Assembly: GCA_002989075.1 (NCBI GenBank)
Contig: PSQN01000004.1
Coordinates: forward strand, 682,001-746,000
Length of the DNA stretch: 64,000 nucleotides
Direction of reading: 5' to 3'
Source of the DNA: Arthonia radiata
Lineage: Eukaryota > Ascomycota > Arthoniomycetes > Arthoniales > Arthoniaceae
The notes under the pieces are model-generated. The model made no database searches and had not been told where the DNA came from. It saw only the letters and a program-made list of their open reading frames with translations. Both the position numbers and the translations under genes were made by a program. Below, one piece after another: positions 11,951 to 22,923 of this stretch. Positions within the stretch are counted from its first letter, which is position 1; each line of letters starts with the position of its first letter.

Positions 11951-11999
11951 AAAGCGGCCCACCGTTTTGTCAACGACTTTAGACGCGTCAACTACGCGT
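11951..11999 (+). promoter_or_regulatory. BTB-cluster upstream block and two MCB-like sites in shared divergent promoter (gene 2)
   Basis: The block 11951-11978 is nearly identical to 22820-22847 before BTB gene 3 (26 of 28 positions). ACGCGT hexamers follow at 11983-11988 and 11994-11999. ACGCGT is palindromic, so the sites could serve both the F-box gene on the left and BTB gene 2 on the right. Confidence 0.6.
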
Positions 12000-12063
12000 T
12001 GCCCTTCTTAACTTCTACTTCTTCTGACATCCGCGCTCGTTCACAAGTCCCGGCAACGCAACC

Positions 12064-13012
12064 ATGACACAAAAGCGCACCTCACAGCAAAGAGCCACAG
12101 AAGGCTCAATCATTGCCTGAGGACAACCCCGCAAAGCGTCAACGCTGCGCCTCAGAAGACCCATCTAGAAGCAAGAGCACCGCACATGGAGCTTCCGCCC
12201 AGCTCAACGAGACGTCCGGACTCCCAAAATACCACATGCACATTAATGATCACAACCTAAACGACGGCGTCGAGGAGGACCTCCTTCTGAACACCATCAA
12301 GTGAGCCTCCCTTTGACTCTTCACATACATCAAGCTTACACATATTAGAGCCCTCTCTGGGCCTATAGCCACTATTCTTGTCGGCCCACCTGGCTTCGCC
12401 GAACGCTTCAGTATCCACGAAGGCCTCCTCAGCCTAGATTGCGGCTTTATTAAAGGCGCATTCCGCGGCCGTGGCAATTTCCGCGAGAAGAACGAGCTCA
12501 CTATCTCCCTCCCGGAGACTGAACCAAGGACCTTCGATTTGTTCGTACAGTGGTTGTATGCAAACATCAACGCTGACAACGACAACCACACAATTATACT
12601 GCGCTACAACGACGAATTTCGTTCTGCTGGTGTCGATGACCTATTGCGGTTGCATTGGCTCGCAGACTTTCTGCAGTGCGAAGTGCTAACAAGGTCTGTC
12701 AAGGATGCGTTGAAGCATGACGGAGAGGACATGTCGACGGAGCAGGCGCCGACTGTGAATGAGGTTGAATATGTGTACGACAACGCGGATGAGGATGAAC
12801 AATTCCAGAAAGTGGCGTTGGCGCGTTTCCTACGCCAAAACGAGAATCTTGACGAGGTTGCAGACCCGGACGATTATCCAGCACGGTTCTGGTTCGATGT
12901 GGCGAAGAAGGAGAGGGAGATGAGAAATGAGATGAAGAAGATCGAAGCAAGGGCTGCTCGGTCGAGGCCGCGGGTGGTGGGGTTGGGTGACAACCCGAGG
13001 GGTCTCATGTAA
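12064..13012 (+). CDS. BTB/POZ domain protein, tandem paralogue 2, N-terminus apparently frameshifted
   Basis: Exon 2 (12349-13012) holds a good BTB domain (ALSGPIATILVG, FSIHEGLLSLDCGFIKGAFR, DLFVQWLYANI, DDLLRLHWLADFLQCEVL) and the shared C-terminal module (YVYDNADEDEQFQKVALARF, DDYPARFWFDVAKKE). The tail is basic and helical. The intron 12301-12348 (48 nt, GTGAGC..TTAG with a CTTAC branch-like site) joins it to an N-terminal exon. The ATG homologous to the other paralogues is at 12064 (MTQKRTSQQ), at the expected distance from the shared promoter block. That frame ends in a stop at 12118-12120, while the frame leading into the BTB is +1 to it. An in-frame ATG at 12236 could start a shorter protein lacking most of the disordered tail. 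So this is either a frameshifted gene still able to make the domain, a sequencing error, or a young pseudogene. Confidence 0.7.
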
Positions 13013-13443
13013 GAGTAGATCAGAGCACGTGACTCAGCAGGAATGGCGTTGATCCAGGGGTTGGATCGAAACCATGTCGCTGGCGTTGCGAAAAGGTCCT
13101 ATCCCGTAAGAGGGGTACAGCATGCGAGCTTCCAAGTCTACAGTTCCAAGGTCTCAACGCTTAGGTATGCCGAGGTGCACCAACAATGGCTCCTTCAACT
13201 GTTGCGCTCCTTCCGTGCTTCGACACCGCACGAAGACACATGGCGCGCTTGGCCCGCGCTGCTAATGTGTAGGAGCTGCGGTAGGCTATCTTGTACTGAG
13301 ATTTCGCAAAAGTATTCCATGACTCGTTTGTGGGTCTAAGACAGAGATCTAACATAAAAAAAACGCCGAATTCGCAGGAGCTTGCGGCGGTCTGTCATTT
13401 GGTATTCGACTCTTCCCGATTAGGAAGCATAACTACTTTGTAC
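13013..13443. other. Intergenic between BTB gene 2 and the transposon
   Basis: No gene or repeat is supported. Base composition is normal up to the TA at 13444-13445 where the pogo element begins. Confidence 0.5.
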
Positions 13444-13445
13444 TA

Positions 13446-13580
13446 CCCGCACCCTCCTCACTCGGTCCTATCGGACATAGAATCCTACGCTATTCCGCTT
13501 CGGGTTTCCTCATTCGTCGGTGCTAGCTGAAGCTAGCACCCCACGCTTATACAAAATCTCCGGTCACACGAGATCGATTC
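13446..13580 (+). repeat. Left terminal inverted repeat of the pogo element
   Basis: Matches the reverse complement of 22666-22800 over 135 bp with about three differences. It contains an internal near-perfect hairpin, GTGCTAGCT-GA-AGCTAGCAC, at 13520-13539. Confidence 0.95.
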
Positions 13581-13874
13581 GCTTATATTAGCTACTTATA
13601 GATCGTAACAAGCTCAGAACTCGATAATCTGCTCACCAATCGATAGCTTGGGTTCCAATCTTATAGCTGGCTTGCTTGTTTTAGCAATTAGAGCCCTAGC
13701 TTGTCCCGTTCCTGCGTTCTCCGCGCGCCGAGCTTCCCTTTGATCGCCCTCCCGATCCCGCTTTCCAACCATTGTTCTTAGAGGAAGCCGTAACCACGCC
13801 TCCTTTCTGTATCTAGCGACCATCGCCCTTCTTGCGCTTAAGTTCCTCACGTCTGCGCGCTTCTAATTGAATAG

Positions 13875-14346
13875 TGTAACGCCGGTCGCTGGGAGGACCG
13901 AACTAAGGCTCACTTGCCTTGTGTGCTTGTCGACCTTGGTGGTGGGTGTCTCGTGTGCTAGAGACTAAAAGGTAGGAGAGGCGAGACAGATTATAGAAAG
14001 TAAGAGGGGCTTAATGGAGATAGACAGAAGGTGAAGTATGTTACTTAAATAGGGTTAAGGAACTTATATTCAAATATTGAGTTAATAGACTAAAGTCTAT
14101 CCTAAGGTTAGCTATTAGTCTAACTATATAGTCTAAGGTATATAGAGAGAGTTCCTTTGTGTTCGCTAATTTAACAATGCTTATATTAGGTTTATAAGGA
14201 ATGTAGGCTCTTATAGCCGTCTTGTTCGATAATGCCTACGGCGGGTTTATAGGCTTAGTCGGGAATAATGCTGGTAGGGCTGAGATAATTGACGGTAGTT
14301 AACGCTTAGACGTACGCTAGGCCGTCTGGGGCTGGTGCTCGTAACA
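13875..14346 (-). repeat. LTR of the Gypsy fossil (3' LTR in element orientation)
   Basis: 472 bp, starts TGTAACGCC and ends GCTCGTAACA on the plus strand, with TG..CA termini. It is a direct copy of 20554-21025, with mostly transition differences. Preceded by the AATAG target duplication. Confidence 0.95.
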
Positions 14347-17300
14347 CAATCCCCCCTCTTTTAGTTAAATTGTCCTTAATTAACCCTTAGCCTTTTAAAT
14401 ACGTATAAGTTACGTTTCGTCCCCCTCTTTATAACTAATCTGTAAGTCGCTATACCTCGTATAAAGTCTGTTACTGCGGGTCTTAACAAAAAGTATAGTT
14501 AATACCTGTTGATTAAAGCCTACGGTATTAAAATGCCTCCTTGTTCTAGATGTGTGTCGACTAAGGAAAGATGTCTAGTTCAGTTTAAGAAGGCGATGTG
14601 TTCGATGTATACTCGGGACAAAAAGAGTTGTAATTTATGAGTATTAATAGCAGATAATATGCCTCGTTGCTGTCTTCTTGTAGTAACTGAAACTAACTTA
14701 GTTGCAGCGCGTTTGGTTTATTTTTAATATTCCTCTTAGTCGGCTGCCCTTTAGCGCGCGAAGCGCTAATTACGTTCGTTAAAGGCTTAGGTAGCAGCGT
14801 TCGTTGCGGCTGTACAGCGTAACCGATTTAAGGTCCGAAAGTTAAAAAAGGAGGTTAAGAAGACTCGTGCGCGGACAGCAGCGAAGTTAGCTTAGAATAA
14901 GTTGTTGGAGTAAGAAGAGCTTACTACGTCGATGGCTGGTAGTAATATATTTAAATGTCTAAGTAGGTTATCTATTGACTTTCGGAGTAACCCCTACTTA
15001 GTGTTGGGTAGCGGTCTTGTAACGTAGTAGGCTAGTTTGTTTAAAGATAATCTGGGTGCCGGTGAAGTACACTAGATAGTAAATTAGAGTATTAATGCTG
15101 CTACAACCGACTAATATTTTAGTTTCAATACTGTCGAATAGTAGCTTTATAGTTAGTTAGGTTTTATTCTGGTTCCCATTAATTTTTATGTTCAGAATAT
15201 CCTTTCTATTTTACAAGATACTGTCGTTTGCCTCGGTATTACCTATAAGCTCGAATCGTTTTAACCTCGTACTCGGGTTCTTAGTTGTTAGAAAGGATTT
15301 TAAGGTTGGATCATTCTACTTCTCGGGAGTAGGCTAGTTTTAACAGCGCTATATAGAATATAGGATGTATTCTTATTGTCTTTAGGAGTTTTAGTTTAAA
15401 TGTTATAGGTCTTAATTGCTATAAGATTTTAAACAGTTTTGTCTTAGTGTAGTCGAGTTTCTTACTTAGTCTAATAGTTTTTAAGTTTCTTATAAGTAAG
15501 TAAGCTCTTTCCCCCTCTTTTATGCTTATATTTAGGGTAGTTCTTAATTTATTATACTATCGTCTTGTTCGTTCGTTAATAAACTCGCTATTAGACTTTA
15601 ACTGCTAATATAGGGTTTTTATGCTTATAGCTATTCGTATAGCTATCTTGTTTTCGATAGTATTGTGTAGCTATCTTCCCTAAAGAGGGTGATAGCTATA
15701 TAAGGTATAGAACGGAGTTATCTTAGTTATATCGTTTTTAATGTTGTTGTACGCTGCTTGCGCTACTAGTAGCAATTATACCTAGTCGTTCTGCTAATAG
15801 TTAATATACGCCCAGAGATACTGTTCTAGCGTTTAATTCGTTTATTCTGTTTGTCTGTCTGTTTGCGGGTAGAATAATATTAACATTTTTTATTTAGTCT
15901 CTAGTTGTTGTATTAGGGATGTTTAAAATTGTAAGACAAATTTCTAGTCTCTGTCTAAGATAATTCTTTGCGGTTAACTATAGTTAGCTAAGATAATCCG
16001 TAGAAAGGTATACGCTAGTTATTCTAAGTTGCTAGCTTCCTTGTAAGGTACAAAGTATGCGTATTTTATTAGTTTATCGCATATAACGAGGATAGCGTTG
16101 TAAGCTACTTCTATAAGTAGATTCTTAGATATTAGTAGTTTGGTTATAAAGTCTAGTAAGACCGTATACTATAGTCTCTCGGATATCTCTAGTAGTTGTA
16201 GTTTACTGTATAGTAAATGCCTTGGGTACTTAGTTCTTGCGCATATATCGCATTCTTAGATATAATCCTCGACGTAGTGTCGGATTTTTAGAATGTAATA
16301 CGTTCTTATAATCTTTTCTATAGTATTGTCGATGCTTTTGTGTCCTTTAGTTTAGTTATTGTAAAAGTTACTAATAATGTTTCGGATTAGATTCCTTGGG
16401 ACGTAGATTTTGCTTTAGAATTCGTAATAGCCTCTATTGTTCTTAGTTAATCCTAGGTGTCGTTTCTCGTTTTCCTAGTAGGTCTTAGGGTCGTTTAGGA
16501 TGTCTAGGATTCGGCTATTTAGTTTAATAACAAACTCGGTTGTTATAGCTAATTAATTGTATCTAATCTTATTATTCTGTTCTTAGAATATTGCGTGCTC
16601 GATATATTCCTTGTTATTAAGGTAGTCTAGACGTCGGCTCAGTGCGTCGGCTCTATCGTTCTCAGAACCTTTCTTGTAGGTAATAATAAAGTTGTATAGA
16701 GCTATAGTTTCTAACTATCTAACTTGTCTGCGATTAAGCTTCTTCGTTGTTATAAAGTAAGTTAGGTTTTTGTGGTCCGTGTATACTATAATTGTATAGT
16801 TTGCTCCTTTTAGGTAAGCTCGCTATATTTCGAATACTGCTATAATAGCTAAAAGCTCTTTATTGTAAATGTTATAGTTCTGTTCTATGGGTAATATCTT
16901 TTTTGAGTAGAAAGCTACTGGTCTAAGCTTTCTTTCCTTGTTGTTTTAACTTATGTATACTCTAATCGTATAGTCTAACGCGTCTATTTCTATGATAATT
17001 GGTAGGTTAGGGTCAAATATCGCTAGTACAGGCCCGATCTTAAAAGCTTCCTTAAGCTCTTTAAATACTAATTGTTCTTTTTGCGTTTAAAAGAATCCTA
17101 TCGATTGTTTTGTTTGTTGAGACAGTGATGCTGTAATTCGGCCAAAGTTAAATATCCACCGCCTGTAGTAATTAGCAAAACTAAGAAACTGTTGTAGTTA
17201 TTTCACATTCTTTGGTATAGGCTAGGTTAGAACGGATTAGATCTTTGAATCTTCTATTTAGAGACCGTGCTCGGTAATTATAAATCTAAGAAATTTAACG

Positions 17301-20300
17301 GATTGTTGATGGAACTGGGTTTTCTCGATGTTAATTTGTAAATCGGCACGCGCTAATTTTTCTAATACCTTTTTAATATGTTTCTTATATTCTTCTAGTA
17401 TATAGCTGTATACTAGGATATCGTTTAGATAAGCAGTTATAAATATATCTAAGTAACTACTAAGTGTATTGTTAATTAGTTTCTAAAACGATACTAGTGC
17501 GTTTATTAGCCTAAAGAGTATAACGCAATACTCGAAAAGTCTGTGTCTAGTACGGAAGGCTGTTTTCTATTCTTTACCTTTCTTTATACAGATTAGGTTA
17601 TAGGCTCCTTGTAGGTCAAACTTAGTGAACTATTGCGCGTTATACAATCGATCTGTAATCTCGTCGATACGTAATAGAGGATATCGATTTTTAATAGTTA
17701 CTCTGTTTAACTGTCTATAATCTATATAGAGTCGTAGTTTGCTATTTTTCTTTGGTACAAAAAGTATCGGGTATCCGACTAGTAATGTTAATTTCTGGAT
17801 AAATTCTTTCTTAAGATTTTCTTTGAGGTAGTCGTAGAGCGCTTAATTTTCTGCTTCTAATAGAGAGTATATTAGACCGAATGTTGGCGTTTTGCCTTCT
17901 TATAAAGGTATTGTGTAATCCTACAGTTTATGTTCTAGTAGAGCTAAGTTTGGCTTAGCTTCTTTAAACAGGTGTTAAAATTGATCGTATTTCTTAAGTA
18001 TCTTAGTAATTAACTAAATACTCGTCGTCGTATAGAATCGTTGACATACAGTCGTCTCTTATTTATACTTGCGTGTAGCTGGCTACAGACAAGATACTGC
18101 GTTAGACTCCTCTTGTAGGATGTCTAAATGTTGGAGTGTAGTAGTACTAACCCGCGTAAGTTCTTTATCGCGCTCTTTATTCTTACTACTAAAGATAGCT
18201 TATAGAGTATCCGTTCCGTAGAACGACTCTTGTTTAGAGTGCTTGCACCTAGTAAAGAGGAGTTTCTTAGTTCTCTAATTTACTTCTAAATTATATTATT
18301 GCAACTAAGATATACCTAGTATAGCGTAGTACTAGTTAATTTCTACGATATTGTAAGTAATTTCTTCTTAATAGTTCCTAATTGTTATACCTATTGATAA
18401 AGTTTTGTAGTCGACTCTTCTCTCTGCCCCTCGAAATCTAAACAGTACGTAGGGTAATTTCTTCTTTTGTGTTTATATCTAGTACTCCTTAATGCAGCGT
18501 ATTGAGATAAAGTTGCCTGTTGCGTCTAAATCGATTATAATTTTAATATTCCTATAGTTTATCGTTGCCCGAGTGTATAAGTATGTTCCGTAAGAAGCTA
18601 AGCTTATACAGAGCTAGATTCTTAGAGAGTCTAACCGTTGAACGGGCCGGTACTACTGCCCTTAGAGCAGTCGGCCTAGTCTTTTCCCTGTTAATTGTGT
18701 ACGTTCTAGAGTAATCTAGGTACTAGAACCTATTGTTAGTTAATTTGCTATAAGAATTCCTGTATAAGGTGTTCTAATACTACTCTTATTATAACATCTA
18801 GTTTGTTGTTTGCGATCCCTGCTTTAATTATATAATTATTGCTAGTTAAAACCTATCGTGTTTATAGGTTGTATATTGTTAGTCGAAGATATTAGTACTA
18901 GCTGTGTAATTCTAGACCCCTAATAAGGTAGTCTACTAGTCGTCGTAGGCGTAAGTAAATATATCTTAGAATATTATTAATGTCTCTATTAGCGCTTAAC
19001 TTTCTATTATAGAAGGCTAACTAACAAAGTCTCTATATTATTCCTTCTCAACGGATTGGGGTTTGTTCTTCTTAGTTAGTATTGTCCTCGAGCGAGGATT
19101 CTATACCATTAGAATCTATATTTTTGTCTTTAAGTCGTTATCTTGTCTATAACGTATCGTAGCTGCTATCTTGCTTAGCCTCTACGGTCTGTTCTTCCTT
19201 AAATTCTCCTTGGGTTTCTAGGTAAGGCGACCTAGGTCGTCCTCGGATAAGGCCTAGTTTTTGTGTCGAACCTTGTTTTAGAGATATCGGTTTCTTTAGC
19301 TATTATCCTAACCCCAATTTGTTAGATTCGTGGGTCGTATAATCATTATTGTAGCACGTAGTTTAGAATAGTGTTTTATAGGGTGCAACGGTATCTCGTA
19401 CCTGCTACCTCGGAATAGTGCGGTTGATGTTGTTTCAGTCCTATAGGTTCTATTGTTTCTATTTTATTTGTCGTTCTTTTATTTCCTTTTATAACTTAAT
19501 GTCTGTATTCCAGTTCTTGTGTAAGTTAAACAAGTTCTATTTGTTGTGCTTTTCGTTAGAAGTAACCTGGTAGGTGTCCTCCTATGTCTAAGTAGTTATG
19601 TTAAAATATTGTCGTAGGAAACGGAGTTTCTAGGGTCGATCGTTGCACTCGTTTCTGCTAGTGCTATTAAACTATTGTTTCTTGGAACAGCATTCTTTAA
19701 CTTAATGCCCTGGTTTTCCGTAATACAAGCATAGCTTATTCTTTATTCTGTGTTCTCGTTCCTGGTTATTTAGTTTCCTACAGAGCTTCGTAAAGTCTAA
19801 TTCTATTAGATTACTCTAGTCTTGTCGTAAGTTGTGCTTACTCCGAATCTAAGCAAACTTACCTAAGTTAGTTCCTTTCTTTTCTAACTGTCGTTCGAAG
19901 TTACTATTGTTAATTTCCTTGGCTCGTTCTATAAACTTCTCTAGTTCAGTAAACTTTTCTCTACGAATATAGATAATTTCCTTAATATAGTCCTTTAAGC
20001 CTTTATAAAAGGCGTCGACCAGGGGTCCTTTATCCTATTCGGTTTAGTTAGCATACTATAGGAACTTAGCGGCGTATCGGCTAGTTGGTCCTATCTAACG
20101 GAGTATCTTAAGTTTACGTACAGCAGTACGCCTAGAATCTGTATTCCCGTACATCTGTCGGAGCTTTTGCTAAAACGCAGCAAAGCTAAAGAAGAGCTCG
20201 TTAGTCTCTTCTTATTGTTTGTTAGGTGCCTTATAGAGGTAGTCTTCGAGATAGAAGTTAAACTATTTATATGCCTCGCTATTTATATAGGATACGGCAA

Positions 20301-20553
20301 ATAAAACTATAGTGCTGTTATTCGGGAACTAATCCTTATAAGTCTTAAAATATATAGCTAAGCGTATTAGAAATAAAGTAAGTTCAGAACGTTTATTAGA
20401 GAAGCTTTTGCCTATCTTAGTGTTAACGTCTAATATCTTACCTATAGCGGTTATTTTACTAGCTAGCCTGTCCGTAGCGTTGCGGCTGTTGAGTGCTAAA
20501 GTAGTAGACATAATTAATCTACTTTCTCTGCTTTCGTAGCGAGTCTATTAAAG

Positions 20554-21025
20554 TGTAACGCCGGTCGCTAGGAGAACCGAACTAAGGCTCACTTGCCTTG
20601 TGTGCTTGTCGACCTTAGTGATAGGTGTCTCGTATACTAGAGACTAAAAGGTAGGAGAGGCGAGACAGATTACAGAAGGTAAGAGAAGCTTAACAAAGAT
20701 AGATAGAAGGTAAAGTACGTTACCTAAATAAAGTTAAGAAACTTGTATTTAGATATTAAGTTAACAGACTAAAGTCTATCCTAAGGTCGGCTATTAGTCT
20801 AACTATATAGTCTAAGGTATATAGGGAGAGTTTCTTTGTGTTCGCTAACTTAATAATGCCTATATCGAGTTTATAAAGAATATAGGCTCTTATAGCCGTC
20901 TTGTTCGATAATACCTACGGCGGGTTTATAGGCTTAGTCGGGAATAATGCTGGTAGAGCTAAGATAATTGGCGGTGGTTGACGCTTAGACGTGCGCTAGG
21001 CCGTCTGAGGCTGGTGCTCGTAACA
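20554..21025 (-). repeat. LTR of the Gypsy fossil (5' LTR in element orientation)
   Basis: 472 bp, same termini as 13875-14346 and followed by the AATAG target duplication. Because RIP, not clock-like mutation, dominates the differences between the two LTRs, LTR divergence cannot date the insertion. Confidence 0.95.
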
Positions 21026-22665
21026 AATAGAATCGAGATCTTTAAGAGCTAGATCCCGTTCGGTCATTGTACGCGAACTAGCACGCACAAGCTGGTTAAA
21101 TGCGTCCCAAGTCGGGTAAACCTGACGATCGGGACCTTGCAGGTACTGTACCTAATCTACGATCGAGTTAACGTATTGATCTAGTTTTTGTACTGTTTAG
21201 GGATTTTTAGGCGGCTTTTCCTAATCGGCATCTGGTTCCTGATAGGCTTTATACAGGTCCGGTATCTGATTAAGTACCTTACTTGCATTTAACGGCCAGA
21301 TTCCTGTTTTAGCAAAGCCTAAGCGTATAGTTGCCTCTTTAAACGTGTTCCTGCGTATCTCTGGAAGCTTATTAAGAAAGTCTATCTTCCTAAACTTGGT
21401 TGCGCCGGAACGTACTACCCGATCGAGCACCTACGCGTAGTAGTGCTTCTTAACTTAAAAGATCGATACGTTAAGCGGCTGTATTAGGTGTGTTATATGC
21501 GCTAGGAAGCAGAAGATCTTAATCTTGTAATTATCGGCATACTACACGAACTCTGCAGTAGCTTGGCCGGCAAACCTATCTAAAAGAAGCAGTCGATATG
21601 CTCTCTATTGCCTCTTTAAGGTAGCTTTGTTGAAGTGCTGTAGGTACTCAAGCATAATATTATTATTAGCATAGCCTGATTCGGAAAGAGCAAGCATCGT
21701 CTCGCCTCCGATATCTGTTCTGGCCCAGTATGCCTGGTGAACGACGCCTGTGTGATGCATAAACGTCCCGATGGCGAATTGAGACGGAATGTTGCCTATT
21801 TGGGAAGGCTGCGATCCTAGGAGGATATCTTCCCTCTAGTGGACGCATCCCTTTCTAGTCTCCTCAATAATTAGCTTGAACACCAGTAGGGCCTATCTAG
21901 GCCCTTTTTGCTACCTAACTGCTCCCTGCCCTACACCCAGATTACAGCCTGGAAGCACCACAATTGGGTCTAGCTTCGATCTAGTTGCAGAGATTGTCTT
22001 AATTAGGGTAACTAGTGTACGATCTGTTGCGCTTAGAGCTACTACTCTTGTCGTATGCGATCGTACTACAACCCAATTCGAAGCTCCTATCCCGACGCGG
22101 AAGCCTGCTTGGTCGATATTCTAGATATTATGCGGGTCGATCGCATACTCCTGTATTAGCTCCCTAAGCTCTTGATACCACTTTCGGATAGTATCTCGGT
22201 TCTGCGCCAGGTACCGCGTCATTTCCATTGGCTTCTGGCGTGCTAGCTTATACTGAGGATGCCGAGCTAGCCATCTTTGGCACCAAGACTTCGAAACTTG
22301 GGGGAGAGGTGCGTCTGTACCTGCATTTGACGCTCGCGCTAGGATCGAATTGGCCGCCGATACGATCATACGACGGGTCGGAGCGAGGTAGATCTTCCCT
22401 AAGCGATCAATATAGCTACAGAGAGCTCTATCTTGGGCAGTTGTAAGCCGCTCGGGGGTATTATGGCGCTCCCAGATCGATCCGCGCTTCCGAAAGCGGG
22501 CATAAAGCGTCGCGTATCGGATATTATTATCGCGAGCCAGCTGCTTAAAGTTAAGCTTCTTCTTTAATCGATTGGTATGTAGAAGCTCCTGGATCTTCTG
22601 TTCCTGTTTCTGTAGATCTCGTGCCATATCTGAAAGTTTGAAGCGTAGAAAGATGGTAGGGAGGT

Positions 22666-22800
22666 GAATCGATCTCGTGTGACCGGAGATTTCGTATAAG
22701 CGTGGGGTGCTAGCTTCAGCTAGCACCGACGAATGAGGAAACCCGAAGCGGAATAGCGTAGGATTTTATGTCCGAAAGGACCGAGTGAGGAGGGTGCGGG
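22666..22800 (-). repeat. Right terminal inverted repeat of the pogo element
   Basis: Inverted copy of 13446-13580, with the same internal hairpin at 22707-22726. The transposase start codon (22627) lies just inside this repeat. Confidence 0.95.
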
Positions 22801-22819
22801 TACGCAGGGTGGAATTTGG

Positions 22820-22868
22820 AAAGCGGCCTACCGTTTTGTCATCGACTACCAACGCGAACTGTACGCGT
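22820..22868 (+). promoter_or_regulatory. BTB-cluster upstream block and MCB-like site (gene 3)
   Basis: The block 22820-22847 is nearly identical to 11951-11978, and ACGCGT follows at 22863-22868. It lies between the pogo element (ends 22800) and the ATG at 22924, so the insertion stopped just short of it. Confidence 0.6.
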
Positions 22869-22923
22869 CGAAAGGGGTAATCTGTTTACGTAGCGTTCAA
22901 CGTTCACTGTACAATAGATCAAC

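Larger units (their letters stand above)
13875..21025 (-). mobile_element. Ty3/Gypsy LTR retrotransposon fossil, full length but ruined
   Basis: Two direct repeats of 472 bp bound a 6.2-kb interior, and AATAG is duplicated immediately outside (13870-13874 and 21026-21030). On the minus strand the order is gag-like (about 20000-20511), reverse transcriptase-like (about 17250-17900), RNase H-like (about 16750-16900), then integrase-like (about 15900-16350). That order, with integrase after RNase H, identifies Ty3/Gypsy. The whole length is TpA-rich and broken by a very large number of stops, as RIP leaves. It inserted into the pogo transposase gene, so it is younger than that element, even though it looks far more decayed. 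Confidence 0.93.
13700..22627 (-). pseudogene. Pogo-type transposase (HTH plus DDE), degenerate and split by the LTR insertion
   Basis: Reading on the minus strand from the ATG at 22627, the first 170 or so residues are intact. An N-terminal Psq-like HTH (KKLNFKQLARDNNIRYATLY) is followed by a CENP-B-like HTH (LTTAQDRALCSYIDRLGKI ... KSWCQRWLARHPQYKLA). The start of the DDE domain is at the left end of that frame (EYAIDPHNIW). Further on come the late DDE motif FLAHITHLIQPLNVSIF near 21500 and the GFAKTGIWPLNASKVL motif near 21300, separated by stops and frame breaks. The same frame resumes across the insertion at 13874 (QLEARRREELKRK) and ends near 13750 with an IQKGGVVTASS-like tail known from Fot elements. 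At least four stops or frame breaks make it non-autonomous. Confidence 0.85.
13446..22800 (-). mobile_element. Pogo/Fot-type Tc1-mariner superfamily DNA transposon, interrupted by an LTR fossil
   Basis: Both ends carry the same 135-bp inverted repeat (13446-13580 and 22666-22800, about three mismatches) beginning CCCGCACCCTCCTCACTCGG. TA lies outside each end (13444-13445 and 22801-22802), the normal target duplication of this superfamily. Removing the inner LTR element and one copy of its 5-bp target duplication leaves about 2.2 kb, a usual size for Fot/pogo. The transposase reads on the minus strand. Much of the element keeps normal composition, unlike its insert. It ends 124 bp before the ATG of BTB gene 3 and may have displaced that gene's distal promoter. 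Confidence 0.95.

Noticed and set aside
13614-13850. 78-residue minus-strand open frame at the left inner edge of the pogo element
   Set aside because: The true transposase frame (QLEARRREELKRK then an IQKGG-type tail) is a different frame of the same strand, so this is a shadow.
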